A stretch of DNA of 64,000 nt from Streptomyces caelestis (GCF_001279005.1 NZ_LGCN01000265.1:190804-254803), one strand, 5' to 3'. Numbered from the stretch's first letter, positions 17,348 through 26,670 are shown. Notes: a model not told the origin generated them from the sequence alone. Numbers and translations are program-made.

Positions 17348-19789
17348 GTGACGAGTACGAACGTGACGAAGGAAACAGAGGACTCGGGACCCGGCGGTTA
17401 CGCGGCGGCCCGGCTGCGCCTCCTCACCGAGGAGGCGCGGTCCGGGCCGCCGCGCCGTACCGCTCTGGCGGACCTCACCGACGACTGGCTCGGCGGGCTG
17501 TTCGCGGCGGGCGCGCAGGGGGCGCGCGGGGTGTCCCTGGTCGCCGTGGGCGGCTACGGACGCGCGGAACTGTCCCCGCGCAGCGACCTCGACCTCCTCC
17601 TGCTGCACGACGGAAGCGACCCCGAGGCGGTCGCCGCCCTGGCGGACCGCCTCTGGTACCCCGTCTGGGACCTGGGTCTCGCCCTCGACCACTCCGTCCG
17701 CACCGCCGCCGAGGCCCGCAAGGCCGCGGGCGAGGACCTCAAGGTGCAGCTCGGCCTGCTGGACGCCCGGCACATCGCCGGCGACCTCGGCCTCACCACG
17801 TCGCTGCGCACCACGGTGCTCGCCGACTGGCGCAACCAGGCGCCGAAACGCCTTCCCGCCCTGCGGGAGCTGTGCGAGGAACGCGCCGAACGCCAGGGCG
17901 AACTGCAGTACCTCCTGGAACCCGACCTCAAGGAGGCCCGCGGCGGACTGCGCGACGCCACCGCCCTGCGCGCCGTCGCCGCCTCCTGGCTGGCCGACGC
18001 CCCGCGCGAGGGCCTCGCCGACGCCCGCCGCCGGCTCCTCGACGTACGGGACGCCCTGCACCTGACGACCGGGCGTGCCACCGACCGGCTCGCGCTCCAG
18101 GAACAGGACCAGGTCGCGGCCGAACTGGGCGTGCTCGACGCGGACGCGCTGCTGCGGCAGGTCTACGAGGCCGCGCGGGTCATCGCCTACGCCGGAGACG
18201 TCACCTGGCGCGAAGTGGGACGCGTCCTGCGCTCCCGCGCGGTGCGGCCCCGACTGCGCGCCGTCCTCGGCGGCGGGAAACCGGCGCCCGAGCGCTCCCC
18301 GCTGGCCGAGGGGGTCGTGGAACAGGACGGCGAGGTGGTGCTCGCCCGCGCCGCGCGCCCCGACCGCGACCCCGTGCTTCCCCTGCGCGCCGCGGCGGCC
18401 GCCGCCCAGGCCGGACTCCCCCTCTCCCCGCACGCCGTACGGCGCATGGCGGCCGGCGCCCGCCCGCTGCCCGCGCCCTGGCCCGCCGAGGCCCGCGAAC
18501 AGCTCGTCACCCTGCTGGGCTCGGGGCGTCCCACCATCGAGGTCTGGGAGGCGCTGGAGGCGGAGGGACTGGTCAGCCTGCTGCTGCCGGACTGGGACCG
18601 GGTGCGCTGCCGCCCGCAGCGCAACGCCGTGCACCTGTGGACCGTCGACCGGCACCTCATCGAGACCGCCGTGCGCGCCTCCGCGTTCACCCGCCGGGTC
18701 GGCCGCCCCGACCTGCTGCTGGTCGCCGCGCTGCTGCACGACATCGGCAAGGGCTGGCCCGGCGACCACTCGGTGGCCGGCGAGGTCATCGCCAGGGACG
18801 TGGCCGCCCGCATCGGCTTCGACCAGCACGACGTCACGGTGGTCGCCACCCTCGTACGCCACCATCTGCTGCTCGTCGAGACCGCCACCCGGCGCGACCT
18901 GGAGGACCCCGCCACCGTGCGCGCGGTCGCCGACGCCGTCGGCGCCCAGGGCACCCTCGAACTGCTGCACGCCCTCACCGAGGCGGACGCCCTCGCCACC
19001 GGCCCGGCCGCCTGGTCGTCCTGGCGCGCCTCGCTCGTCGCGGACCTGGTCGAACGGGTCGGTGCCGTGCTGTCCGGGGACGCCCCGGACGGGCCCGAGG
19101 AAGCCGTGCCCACCGCGGAACAGGAGCGCCTCGCGATCGAGGCCGTCGCCACGGGCGCGCCGGTGCTGTCCCTGCGGGCCCGGGCCGAGCCGCCCACCGA
19201 GCCCTCCGGCGGCCCCGAGCCGCTGGGCGTGGAGCTGCGCATCGCCGTACCCGACCAGGCGGGCGTGCTGCCCGCCGTGGCCGGGGTGCTCGCCATGCAC
19301 CGGCTGACCGTGCGCACGGCCGAGCTGCGGGCCCTGGACCTCCCGGACGGCGTGGACGGCTCCGTACTGCTGCTGGACTGGCGGGTCGCCGCCGAGTACG
19401 GCTCCCTGCCCCAGGCCGCCCGGCTCCGCGCGGACCTCGTCCGCGCCCTCGACGGCACCCTGGACATCGCCGGCCGGCTCGCCGAACGGGACGCCGCCTA
19501 CCCGCGCCGCCGGGGCGTGGTGGCGCCCCCGCCGCGCGTGACGGTCGCCCCGGCCGCCTCCCGGCACGCCACGGTGATCGAGGTCCGGGCCCAGGACGCC
19601 CCCGGGCTGCTGTTCCGCATCGGGCGGGCGCTGGAGGACGCGGCCGTGCGGGTGCGCAGCGCGCACGCGAGCACGCTGGGCGCGAACGCGGTCGACGCCT
19701 TCTACGTGACCTCGCCGGACGGCTCGCCCCTTCCCGGCGAGGAGGCGGTGTCCATGGCCCGGAAACTGGAGGAGACGCTGCGGGCGTGA
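17348..19789 (+). CDS. glnD: PII nucleotidyltransferase GlnD
   Basis: An 813-residue bifunctional enzyme. The nucleotidyltransferase motif GGYGRAELSPRSDLDLLLL lies near residues 65-83. An HD hydrolase motif (LLLVAALLHDIGKGWPGDHS) is near 455, and two ACT domains (about 625-700 and 740-805) sense glutamine. In Streptomyces the enzyme adenylylates rather than uridylylates GlnK; the sequence alone cannot show the nucleotide. GTG start with a GACGGGAG RBS, 23 nt after glnK, so it belongs to the amtB operon. Confidence 0.95.
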   Translation: MTSTNVTKETEDSGPGGYAAARLRLLTEEARSGPPRRTALADLTDDWLGGLFAAGAQGARGVSLVAVGGYGRAELSPRSDLDLLLLHDGSDPEAVAALADRLWYPVWDLGLALDHSVRTAAEARKAAGEDLKVQLGLLDARHIAGDLGLTTSLRTTVLADWRNQAPKRLPALRELCEERAERQGELQYLLEPDLKEARGGLRDATALRAVAASWLADAPREGLADARRRLLDVRDALHLTTGRATDRLALQEQDQVAAELGVLDADALLRQVYEAARVIAYAGDVTWREVGRVLRSRAVRPRLRAVLGGGKPAPERSPLAEGVVEQDGEVVLARAARPDRDPVLPLRAAAAAAQAGLPLSPHAVRRMAAGARPLPAPWPAEAREQLVTLLGSGRPTIEVWEALEAEGLVSLLLPDWDRVRCRPQRNAVHLWTVDRHLIETAVRASAFTRRVGRPDLLLVAALLHDIGKGWPGDHSVAGEVIARDVAARIGFDQHDVTVVATLVRHHLLLVETATRRDLEDPATVRAVADAVGAQGTLELLHALTEADALATGPAAWSSWRASLVADLVERVGAVLSGDAPDGPEEAVPTAEQERLAIEAVATGAPVLSLRARAEPPTEPSGGPEPLGVELRIAVPDQAGVLPAVAGVLAMHRLTVRTAELRALDLPDGVDGSVLLLDWRVAAEYGSLPQAARLRADLVRALDGTLDIAGRLAERDAAYPRRRGVVAPPPRVTVAPAASRHATVIEVRAQDAPGLLFRIGRALEDAAVRVRSAHASTLGANAVDAFYVTSPDGSPLPGEEAVSMARKLEETLRA

Positions 19790-19948
19790 CCTCGTGGTCC
19801 TTCCGTGCGCCGATCGGGCGTGCCCCCCGCCCGCGCGGGAATCCGCTCCCGTCCGCCGACTCCGGCGGGCGGGGGCGATTTGCTCGCCGGGCCGGATACC
19901 CTGGAGGGCAGCCCAGATTCGCCCCCGACCCCGAGGACCGACGCCGCC

Positions 19949-21499
19949 GTGTTCGATACTCTCTCCGACCGCCTCAGCGCGACCTTCAAAAACCTCCGCG
20001 GAAAAGGCCGGCTGAGCGAAGCGGACATCGACGCCACGGCGCGTGAGATCCGCATCGCCCTGCTGGAAGCGGACGTGGCCCTGCCGGTCGTCCGCACGTT
20101 CATCAAGAACGTCAAGGAGCGCGCGCTCGGCGCCGAGGTCTCCAAGGCGCTGAACCCCGCCCAGCAGGTCCTCAAGATCGTCAACGACGAGCTCGTCACG
20201 ATCCTGGGCGGCGAGACCCGCCGGCTGCGCTTCGCCAAGCAGCCGCCGACCGTGATCATGCTGGCCGGTCTGCAGGGTGCCGGTAAGACCACCCTCGCGG
20301 GCAAGCTCGGCCGCTGGCTCAAGGAGCAGGGCCACTCCCCGGTGCTGGTCGCCGCCGACCTCCAGCGCCCCAACGCCGTCAACCAGCTGAGCGTCGTCGC
20401 CGAGCGCGCGGGCGTAGCCGTCTACGCGCCCGAGCCGGGCAACGGCGTGGGCGACCCGGTGAAGGTCGCCAAGGACTCCGTCGAGTTCGCGAAGACCAAG
20501 GTCCACGACATCGTGATCGTGGACACCGCCGGCCGCCTGGGCATCGACCAGGAGATGATGCGGCAGGCCGCGGACATCCGCGACGCCGTCTCCCCGGACG
20601 AGATCCTGTTCGTCGTCGACGCCATGATCGGTCAGGACGCCGTCAACACCGCCGAGGCGTTCCGCGACGGCGTCGGCTTCGACGGCGTGGTGCTCTCCAA
20701 GCTCGACGGCGACGCCCGCGGTGGTGCGGCCCTGTCGATCCGGCAGATCACCGGCAAGCCGATCATGTTCGCGTCCAACGGTGAGAAGCTCGACGACTTC
20801 GACGCCTTCCACCCGGACCGGATGGCCTCCCGCATCCTCGACATGGGCGACCTGCTCACCCTGATCGAGCAGGCGGAGAAGACGTTCAGTCAGGAAGAGG
20901 CCGAGAAGATGGCCTCCAAGCTGGCGTCGAAGAAGGGCCAGGACTTCACCCTGGACGACTTCCTGGCCCAGATGGAGCAGGTCAGGAAAATGGGCTCCAT
21001 CTCGAAGCTGCTCGGCATGTTGCCCGGCATGGGCCAGATCAAGGACCAGATCAACAACCTGGACGAGCGGGACGTCGACCGCACCGCCGCGATCATCAAG
21101 TCGATGACCCCGGCCGAGCGCCAGGAGCCGACGATCATCAACGGCTCGCGCCGCGCCCGTATCGCCAAGGGCTCCGGTGTCGAGGTCAGCGCGGTGAAGG
21201 GCCTGGTCGAGCGGTTCTTCGAGGCCCGCAAGATGATGTCCCGGATGGCCCAGGGCGGCGGCATGCCGGGGATGCCCGGGATGCCGGGCATGGGCGGCGG
21301 CCCGGGCCGGCAGAAGAAGAAGCAGAAGCAGGCCAAGGGCAAGCAGCGCTCCGGCAACCCGATGAAGCGCAGGCAGCAGGAGCAGGAGGAGGCCGCGCGC
21401 CGCGCCGCCGCCGCGGAGGGCGCGGGCGCCTTCGGGCTGCCGCAGCAGGGCGGCAAGGACTTCGAGCTGCCCGACGAGTTCAAGAAGTTCATGGGCTGA
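19949..21499 (+). CDS. ffh: Signal recognition particle GTPase Ffh
   Basis: A 516-residue SRP54 protein. N-domain from VFDTLSDRLSATFKNLRGKG, G-domain motifs GLQGAGKTTLAGKLG (about 107), DTAGRLGID, and SKLDGDARGGAAL, then the methionine-rich M domain (LLGMLPGMGQIKDQ; MMSRMAQGGGMPGMPGMPGM) and a lysine-rich tail. It binds signal peptides and 4.5S RNA and docks at FtsY. GTG 19949 is the conserved start. It lies 159 bp after glnD, probably with its own promoter, and ends in a strong terminator. Confidence 0.97.
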   Translation: MFDTLSDRLSATFKNLRGKGRLSEADIDATAREIRIALLEADVALPVVRTFIKNVKERALGAEVSKALNPAQQVLKIVNDELVTILGGETRRLRFAKQPPTVIMLAGLQGAGKTTLAGKLGRWLKEQGHSPVLVAADLQRPNAVNQLSVVAERAGVAVYAPEPGNGVGDPVKVAKDSVEFAKTKVHDIVIVDTAGRLGIDQEMMRQAADIRDAVSPDEILFVVDAMIGQDAVNTAEAFRDGVGFDGVVLSKLDGDARGGAALSIRQITGKPIMFASNGEKLDDFDAFHPDRMASRILDMGDLLTLIEQAEKTFSQEEAEKMASKLASKKGQDFTLDDFLAQMEQVRKMGSISKLLGMLPGMGQIKDQINNLDERDVDRTAAIIKSMTPAERQEPTIINGSRRARIAKGSGVEVSAVKGLVERFFEARKMMSRMAQGGGMPGMPGMPGMGGGPGRQKKKQKQAKGKQRSGNPMKRRQQEQEEAARRAAAAEGAGAFGLPQQGGKDFELPDEFKKFMG

Positions 21500-21512
21500 G
21501 AACCCGTCGTAC

Positions 21513-21556
21513 GGCGCCGGGGCGCCCCCTCGTCGGAAGGGGGGCGCCCCGGTGCC
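21513..21556. terminator. Terminator hairpin after ffh, shared with the convergent methyltransferase gene
   Basis: GGCGCCGGGGCGCCCCCT (21513-21530) pairs with 21538-21556 as a GC-rich stem with one G-T wobble near its base and a 7-nt loop. Placed between two convergent genes it can serve both. Confidence 0.85.
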
Positions 21557-21593
21557 GTGTCCGCCGTGTCTCCCCGGCCCCGTGTCCCGTGCC

Positions 21594-22445
21594 TCAGGCA
21601 ACGCGGGCGACGAGGTACCGGAACACGTTCGGCATCCACACGGTCCCGTCCTGCCGCTGGTACGGGTGCAGGGCCTCCGCCAGTTCCTTGTCGACCTGCG
21701 CCTGGTCCGTGGCCATGACCGCCGGGTCGAACAGTCCGGTCGACTTCAGGCCCCGTACCGCGCTGTCCGCGTCGGCGTAGCCGAACGGGCAGGCCACCCG
21801 TCCGGAGCCGTCCGGCCACAGCCCCGCCCGCGCGGCGACCCGCTCCAGGTCGTCGCGGTCCGTGGGGCGCCAGGCGCCCGTGCCGCCGCGCAGCGGTTCC
21901 GCCGGTCCGGCGGCCGCCCGGAGCACGGACGCCGTGGCGCACCGCTCCGGCGGACCCCAGCCGGTCAGCACCACGGCCGCTCCGCGCCCGGCGAGCGGCA
22001 CCGCCTCGGCGAGCAGACCGCCCAGCCGTTCCGCGTCGCCCGCGAGACAGCCGATCGGCTCGAAGGCGGTCACCACGGTGTACGCGTCCGCGCGGGCGGC
22101 CTCACCGGGCGAACCCCGCACGATCCGGATGTCGTCACGCACGCGTGCGTCCCGCTCGTCGGGCAGCAGCCGCTCCCGAGCGAGGGCCAGCCGGTCGGCA
22201 CAGGCGTCGACGCCGGTGACCGCGGCACCGCGCGAGGCCGCCATCAGCAGGGCCAGTCCCGAGCCGCAGCCGAGGCCGAGCAGTCGTGTCGTGGGACCCA
22301 CGTCCAGTCGCTCGTAGACGGCCTCGTAGAGCGGTACGAGCATCCGCTCCTGGATCTCGGACCAGTCACGCGCGCGTGCACGCAGGTCCACACGGGGGGC
22401 GGCCCCCGTACGAGGCGGGTGCTGCCGCACGAGCGTAGGTGTCAT
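21594..22445 (-). CDS. Class I SAM-dependent methyltransferase, substrate unknown
   Basis: About 283 residues from the ATG at 22445; a TTG five codons upstream is the alternative. Motif I is RLLGLGCGSGLALLMAASRG (about residues 55-75), followed by an acidic motif II (VTGVDACADRLALA) and a post-I region with TAFEPIGCL. The C-terminal part (KSTGLFDPAVMATDQAQVDK) resembles ubiE-like Streptomyces proteins. The gene stands alone, convergent with ffh, so context gives no substrate. Protein or small-molecule methylation are both possible. Confidence 0.8.
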   Translation of the reverse strand: MTPTLVRQHPPRTGAAPRVDLRARARDWSEIQERMLVPLYEAVYERLDVGPTTRLLGLGCGSGLALLMAASRGAAVTGVDACADRLALARERLLPDERDARVRDDIRIVRGSPGEAARADAYTVVTAFEPIGCLAGDAERLGGLLAEAVPLAGRGAAVVLTGWGPPERCATASVLRAAAGPAEPLRGGTGAWRPTDRDDLERVAARAGLWPDGSGRVACPFGYADADSAVRGLKSTGLFDPAVMATDQAQVDKELAEALHPYQRQDGTVWMPNVFRYLVARVA

Positions 22446-23029
22446 AGGTAAGCGCCCCAATCAGCCGAGAGTTGCCGTAGTGCCCGATTCCCTGGCCCCC
22501 GTGCAGTGCGCCCCGCACACCCCCCGTATGCCAGGAAACTCCGCCCTCGTCGTGTCGTCCAGTGGAATGCGCCGACGGCTTGGTAGTCGCCTGTGCCAGT
22601 GGCAAGGATTCACCTTCCGGTCATCCCGGCCCGCCCGTTCCTTCATGGCGGAGGCACCCGTACGCCGGTTCCGGCCAAGGTCGACGGAGCCGGGAGCGGC
22701 TTGTGGCGGGGCGGTGCGCGGTCGCGGGGGCGGACCCGGTAACGTCGCGCCCGTGGCGTGCCCGCCGAGCCGGACGCCGTGTCCCCGCGAGAGCGACCGA
22801 AACGCCTCTTGCGCATCCGCGAGCCTCACGCGCACCGGCGCGCGGAGACCGCTCACGCGCGGGGCGTACGTCAGCCTACGCACCACCTTGAGGTGAGCTG
22901 CGAGGCTTCTCCGCAGATCAGCGCACCCGTACTCGTCAGGGCACATCAGTGCCAACTGACGGGTACGTGCAAATTATTTGGGATGCCCCGGAATCGGAAC
23001 ACAGAGGCACCCAGGCTCGTTGTCATTAC
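22446..23029. other. 584-bp gene-free gap between two divergent genes
   Basis: No frame shows convincing coding character. The left 450 bases hold scattered start codons but no RBS-supported ORF. The right end contains the long hairpin at 22928-22967, followed by AAATTATTTGGG, the most AT-rich spot in the gap. It is long for this compact region and could hold a small RNA gene. Confidence 0.5.
22928..22967 (+). ncRNA. 17-bp hairpin with 2-nt bulge, possible small-RNA terminator or 5' UTR element
   Basis: CGTACTCGTCAG (22928-22939) pairs with CTGACGGGTACG (22956-22967) with one wobble. GGCAC (22940-22944) pairs with GTGCC (22949-22953) over an ATCA loop, with two A bulged at 22954-22955. The downstream bases AAATTATTT are AT-rich. 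It lies 63 nt before the SprT-like gene start. The hairpin is real in sequence; its role is inference. Confidence 0.5.
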
Positions 23030-23629
23030 GTGAGCACGACACAGACACCACCTGTTCTCGCCGCAGAGCTGGCGCAGGCGTGGGCCGACATTCAGCGGTA
23101 CCACCCCGAGCTGCCCGATCTTGCCGCGCCCGAGTCCCTGATCGGGGAGTCGTCGTCCGCGTGCGGTCACGAACTCTCCTTCGAACGACTGCTGCACGAG
23201 GCAGTCCACGGCGTCGCCGCCGCGCGCGGCGTACGCGACACATCCCGCGCCGGCCGCTACCACAACCGCAGATTCCTCGCGATCGCCGAGGAGCTGGGCC
23301 TGGACCACCCCGAGGAACCGCACCCCAGCAGCGGCTTCTCACTGGTCACGCTCACTCCCGAGGCGAAGCGCCGCTACCGCCCGACGACGGAGCGCCTCCA
23401 GCGCGCCCTGAAGGCCCATTCCGCGGCGACCGCGGGCGACACCGCCCGCAGCTTCCGCGGCCCGGCCGCACGGCACGGCTCCTCCGGGGGCGGTGTCCGC
23501 GTCAAGGCCGTCTGCGACTGCGGCCGCAACGTCCGCGTCGTCCCCTCGGTCCTCGCCCAGGCCCCCATCGTCTGCGGAGGCTGCGGCAAGCCCTTCCGGA
23601 TCCCCGACGTGGTGGCGGCCGCGAGCTGA
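23030..23629 (+). CDS. SprT-like zinc metalloprotein
   Basis: 199 residues from GTG 23030 (VSTTQTPPVLAAEL). The active-site-like motif LLHEAVHGVAAARG gives HExxH, and GRYHNRRFLAIAEELGL supplies the third His, as in SprT/Spartan domains. The C-terminus is a zinc ribbon (CDCGRNVRV ... CGGCGKPFRIP). SprT-like proteins are candidate DNA-protein crosslink proteases, but the bacterial members are not well characterised. Stand-alone gene preceded by a long gap and followed by a perfect 16-bp hairpin. Confidence 0.8.
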   Translation: MSTTQTPPVLAAELAQAWADIQRYHPELPDLAAPESLIGESSSACGHELSFERLLHEAVHGVAAARGVRDTSRAGRYHNRRFLAIAEELGLDHPEEPHPSSGFSLVTLTPEAKRRYRPTTERLQRALKAHSAATAGDTARSFRGPAARHGSSGGGVRVKAVCDCGRNVRVVPSVLAQAPIVCGGCGKPFRIPDVVAAAS

Positions 23630-23693
23630 CGGCCCCGGCATCTCGTGGATGCCGGGACCACCCCGCCGCCCCGCCGTCATCGCCGGCACCCGT

Positions 23694-23729
23694 GCCTCTC
23701 CCGGAGCCCGAAAGGGCTCCGGGAGAGGC
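23694..23729. terminator. Perfect 16-bp hairpin with GAAA tetraloop (repeat copy 2), terminator of the SprT-like gene
   Basis: GCCTCTCCCGGAGCCC (23694-23709), loop GAAA, GGGCTCCGGGAGAGGC (23714-23729). The loop is a GNRA tetraloop. The sequence is a close relative of the hairpin at 12622-12657 read on the other strand. It lies 64 nt after the SprT-like stop, so it probably ends that transcript. Confidence 0.85.
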
Positions 23730-24017
23730 GTACCCGGAGCGGCACGGGCGGGCGCGGCGGCGCCTCGTCTGCGCCGAGCGGCGCACCCGCCGCGCGGTCA
23801 CCGGGACGACGGACACCCCTCCGGCGTGCCCACTTTCCCGCACTCCCTCGGTGAAGCGCGTCCCACGGGGTGTGGCACAATGGCTAGCTGTACTCGACAG
23901 TCGCACAGGACCCCTCTCTCCTCCGGCTGACGCGTCCATCGGGCACTCGGGTACCGCAACCCCACGCGGCACATCCCGCCGTGCCCCACCACGTCAATTT
24001 CAGGAGAACCCACTCCC
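23730..24017 (+). other. Upstream region of the rpsP operon
   Basis: 288 bases with no supported gene. The segment 23870-23920 (GGCACAATGGCTAGCTGTAC) is AT-richer and is the best place for the ribosomal-operon promoter, though no clean -35/-10 pair stands out. An AGGAGAA RBS at 24002-24008 precedes the rpsP GTG. Confidence 0.45.
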
Positions 24018-24446
24018 GTGGCAGTCAAGATCAAGCTGAAGCGTCTGGGCAAGATCCGTTCGCCTCACTACCGCATCGTCGTCGCCGACTCCCGTACCCG
24101 CCGTGACGGCCGGGCCATCGAGGAGATCGGCAAGTACCACCCGACGTACAACCCGTCGGTGATGGAGGTCGACGCCGAGCGCGTGGCGTACTGGCTCGGT
24201 GTCGGCGCCCAGCCGACCGAGCCCGTGCTCGCCATCCTGAAGAAGACCGGCGACTGGCAGAAGTTCAAGGGCGAGCCCGCCCCGGCTCCGCTGCTCCAGC
24301 CCGCCGAGAAGTCGGCCCGCCCGTCCTTCGAGGCGCTCGGCGGCGACGACGAGGGCAAGGGTGAGGCGATCACCCAGAAGAAGAAGGCTGAGAAGAAGGA
24401 CGAGGCGGCCGCTGAGTCCTCTTCGTCTGCGTCGACCGAGGCCTGA
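24018..24446 (+). CDS. rpsP: 30S ribosomal protein S16
   Basis: 142 residues from GTG 24018. The S16 core ([52 protein letters not shown]) fills the first 85 residues. A lysine/glutamate/alanine-rich tail of about 55 residues follows and looks disordered, as usual in Streptomyces S16. It is part of the 30S body. First gene of the rpsP-KH-rimM-trmD-rplS cluster, 2 nt before the KH gene. Confidence 0.97.
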   Translation: MAVKIKLKRLGKIRSPHYRIVVADSRTRRDGRAIEEIGKYHPTYNPSVMEVDAERVAYWLGVGAQPTEPVLAILKKTGDWQKFKGEPAPAPLLQPAEKSARPSFEALGGDDEGKGEAITQKKKAEKKDEAAAESSSSASTEA

Positions 24447-24448
24447 GC

Positions 24449-24688
24449 ATGCTCGAGGAGGCTCTCGAGCACCTCGTGAAGGGCATCGTCGACAACCCTG
24501 ACGATGTGCAGGTCGCCTCGCGCAACCTGCGCCGCGGGCGTGTGCTCGAGGTCCGGGTCCACCCGGACGACCTCGGCAAGGTGATCGGCCGCAACGGCCG
24601 CACCGCGCGCGCCCTGCGTACCGTCGTGGGCGCCATCGGCGGCCGCGGTGTCCGCGTCGACCTCGTCGACGTGGACCACGTCCGCTGA
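24449..24688 (+). CDS. KH-domain RNA-binding protein (KhpA type)
   Basis: A 79-residue protein that is little more than one KH domain. MLEEALEHLVKGIVDNPDDV, then the GxxG loop in KVIGRNGRTARALRTVV and a C-terminal VRVDLVDVDHVR strand. In other bacteria the rpsP-linked KhpA pairs with KhpB/EloR to bind RNAs and affect cell division and elongation. The gene is coupled to rpsP (2-nt gap). The GxxG loop is intact, so RNA binding is expected. Confidence 0.93.
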   Translation: MLEEALEHLVKGIVDNPDDVQVASRNLRRGRVLEVRVHPDDLGKVIGRNGRTARALRTVVGAIGGRGVRVDLVDVDHVR

Positions 24689-24708
24689 CGCCGAACGCAG
24701 TACCGGCT

Positions 24709-24744
24709 CGGGCCGGGGAAGGCCACTGGGCCGTCCCCGGCCCG
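24709..24744 (+). other. Intra-operon stem-loop between KH gene and rimM
   Basis: CGGGCCGGGGA (24709-24719) pairs perfectly with TCCCCGGCCCG (24734-24744). The 14-nt loop contains a further GGCC/GGCC stem. There is no T-run. It may partly terminate or mark a processing site, lowering rimM-trmD relative to ribosomal-protein mRNA. Confidence 0.6.
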
Positions 24745-24798
24745 CAGTCGTACGAGCCGTGAGTGGGCTCGTCGCAGTTCGACAGGAGATCAAGCACA

Positions 24799-25353
24799 GT
24801 GCAGCTGGTAGTCGCTCGCATCGGCCGCGCCCACGGCATCAAGGGCGAGGTCACCGTGGAGGTCCGCACCGACGAACCGGAGCTGAGGCTCGGGCCCGGT
24901 GCCGTCCTGACCACCGACCCCGCCTCCGTCGGGCCGCTCACCATCGAGACCGGCCGCGTCCACAGCGGCCGCCTCCTGCTGCGCTTCGAGGGCGTCCACG
25001 ACCGCAACGGCGCCGAGGCCCTGCGCAACACCCTCCTCATCGCCGACGTCGACCCGGACGAGCGCCCCGAGGACGAGGACGAGTACTACGACCACCAGCT
25101 GATCGACCTCGACGTCGTCACGGAGGACGGCGAGCAGGTCGGCCGGATCACCGAGATCTCGCACCTGCCCACCCAGGACCTCTTCGTGGTCGAGCGCCCC
25201 GACGGCAGCGAGGTGTACGTGCCGTTCGTCGAGGAGATCGTCACCGAGATCGACCTGGAGGAGCAGCGCGCGGTCATCGACCCGCCGCCCGGCCTGATCG
25301 ACGACCGCGCCGAGATCGCCTCCGCACGGGACGCCGCCGGGGAAGAGGCGTGA
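24799..25353 (+). CDS. rimM: 16S rRNA processing protein RimM
   Basis: A 184-residue ribosome-maturation factor that binds S19 and helps form the 30S head. N-terminal beta-barrel [20 protein letters not shown], with GRAHGIKGE as the RimM signature; C-terminal PRC-barrel with [20 protein letters not shown] and [13 protein letters not shown] 24799 is chosen because the conserved domain starts at once and AGGAG lies upstream. The stop overlaps the trmD start by one base, so the two are coupled. The tail is acidic. Confidence 0.95.
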   Translation: MQLVVARIGRAHGIKGEVTVEVRTDEPELRLGPGAVLTTDPASVGPLTIETGRVHSGRLLLRFEGVHDRNGAEALRNTLLIADVDPDERPEDEDEYYDHQLIDLDVVTEDGEQVGRITEISHLPTQDLFVVERPDGSEVYVPFVEEIVTEIDLEEQRAVIDPPPGLIDDRAEIASARDAAGEEA

Positions 25354-26186
25354 TGCGGCTCGACGTCGTCACGATCTTCCCCGAGTACCTGGAACCGCTG
25401 AACGTCTCCCTCGTCGGCAAGGCACGCGCGCGCGGTCGGCTGAACGTGCAGGTGCACGATCTGCGCGACTGGACGTACGACCGGCACAACACCGTGGACG
25501 ACACCCCGTACGGCGGCGGCCCCGGCATGGTCATGAAGACCGAGCCATGGGGAGACGCGCTCGACTCGGTCCTCGCGGACGGCTACGAGGCCGGTTCCCG
25601 CGAGCCGGCCCTGATCGTCCCCACCCCCAGCGGCCGGCCCTTCACCCAGGAACTGGCCGTCCGGCTCTCCGAGCGCCCCTGGCTGATCTTCACCCCGGCC
25701 CGTTACGAGGGCATCGACCGCCGTGTCGTCGACGAGTACGCCACCCGGATGCCCGTGTACGAGGTGTCCATCGGCGACTACGTCCTGGCCGGCGGCGAGG
25801 CGGCGGTCCTCGTCGTCACGGAGGCCGTCGCCCGGTTGCTCCCCGGCGTCCTCGGCAACGCCGAGTCGCACCGCGACGACTCCTTCGCGCCCGGGGCCAT
25901 GGCGAGCCTCCTGGAGGGCCCCGTCCACACCAAGCCGCCGCGGTGGCGCGGGCGCGGCATCCCGGACGTGCTGCTCAGCGGCCACCACGGGAAGATCGCC
26001 CGCTGGCGGCGCGACGAGGCGCTGCGCCGGACCACCGCCAACCGGCCCGACCTCATCGAGCGCTGCGACCCCGCGGCCTTCGACAAGAAGGACCGCGAGA
26101 TGCTGTCCATCCTGGGCTGGGAACCGGACCCCGCCGGAGAGCCGTACGGCCGATTTTGGCGCAGGACCGGCGGCATGGAAGAATAG
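25353..26186 (+). CDS. trmD: tRNA (guanine37-N1)-methyltransferase TrmD
   Basis: 277 residues. SPOUT-fold knot enzyme that methylates G37 of tRNAs reading CNN codons to prevent frameshifting. Seen: [50 protein letters not shown], and the knot EVSIGDYVLAGGEAAVLV. The catalytic Asp lies in the ESHRDDSF region. Start ATG 25353 overlaps the rimM TGA. Followed after 133 bp by rplS. Confidence 0.96.
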   Translation: MRLDVVTIFPEYLEPLNVSLVGKARARGRLNVQVHDLRDWTYDRHNTVDDTPYGGGPGMVMKTEPWGDALDSVLADGYEAGSREPALIVPTPSGRPFTQELAVRLSERPWLIFTPARYEGIDRRVVDEYATRMPVYEVSIGDYVLAGGEAAVLVVTEAVARLLPGVLGNAESHRDDSFAPGAMASLLEGPVHTKPPRWRGRGIPDVLLSGHHGKIARWRRDEALRRTTANRPDLIERCDPAAFDKKDREMLSILGWEPDPAGEPYGRFWRRTGGMEE

Positions 26187-26319
26187 GCCGCTGCTGTGCG
26201 TGGTCCGGCGCGCGCCCCTGCCGCAGGGGGACACGACGCCCGCCCCGAACCGCACGGCATCGGTCCCAGCCTCTAGTTGCCGTTGATGACCTGCGGCATC
26301 AGCGAAGAAAGCAGACGAA

Positions 26320-26670
26320 ATGTCTCACCTGCTCGACTCCGTCGACTCCGCGTCGCTGCGCAGCGACGTCCCCGCCTTCCGTCCCGGCGACACCGTGAAC
26401 GTCCACGTGCGCGTCATCGAGGGCAACCGCTCCCGTGTGCAGCAGTTCAAGGGCGTGGTCATCCGCCGCCAGGGCGCCGGCGTGCGCGAGACCTTCACGG
26501 TCCGCAAGGTCTCCTTCTCCGTCGGCGTCGAGCGCACCTTCCCGGTGCACACCCCGATCGTGGAGAAGATCGAGCTCGTCACCAGGGGCGACGTCCGCCG
26601 CGCCAAGCTGTACTACCTGCGCGAGCTGCGCGGCAAGGCGGCGAAGATCAAGGAGAAGCGCGAGAACTGA
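26320..26670 (+). CDS. rplS: 50S ribosomal protein L19
   Basis: 116 residues, [20 protein letters not shown] then the conserved L19 core [56 protein letters not shown]. It sits at the 30S-50S interface. The ATG has a weak RBS (AGACGAA), and the 133-bp gap after trmD could carry a leader or processing signal, though no hairpin I can defend. Last gene of the translation cluster before the signal peptidases. Confidence 0.97.
   Translation: MSHLLDSVDSASLRSDVPAFRPGDTVNVHVRVIEGNRSRVQQFKGVVIRRQGAGVRETFTVRKVSFSVGVERTFPVHTPIVEKIELVTRGDVRRAKLYYLRELRGKAAKIKEKREN

Noticed and set aside
19880..19902. ffh promoter TTGCTC/TACCCT
   Set aside because: The spacer is only 11 nt, too short for HrdB-type promoters.
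22461..22955. Minus-strand reading frame of 164 codons in the gap
   Set aside because: Arg/Pro-rich composition, no RBS and no recognisable domain; typical of shadow frames in GC-rich DNA.
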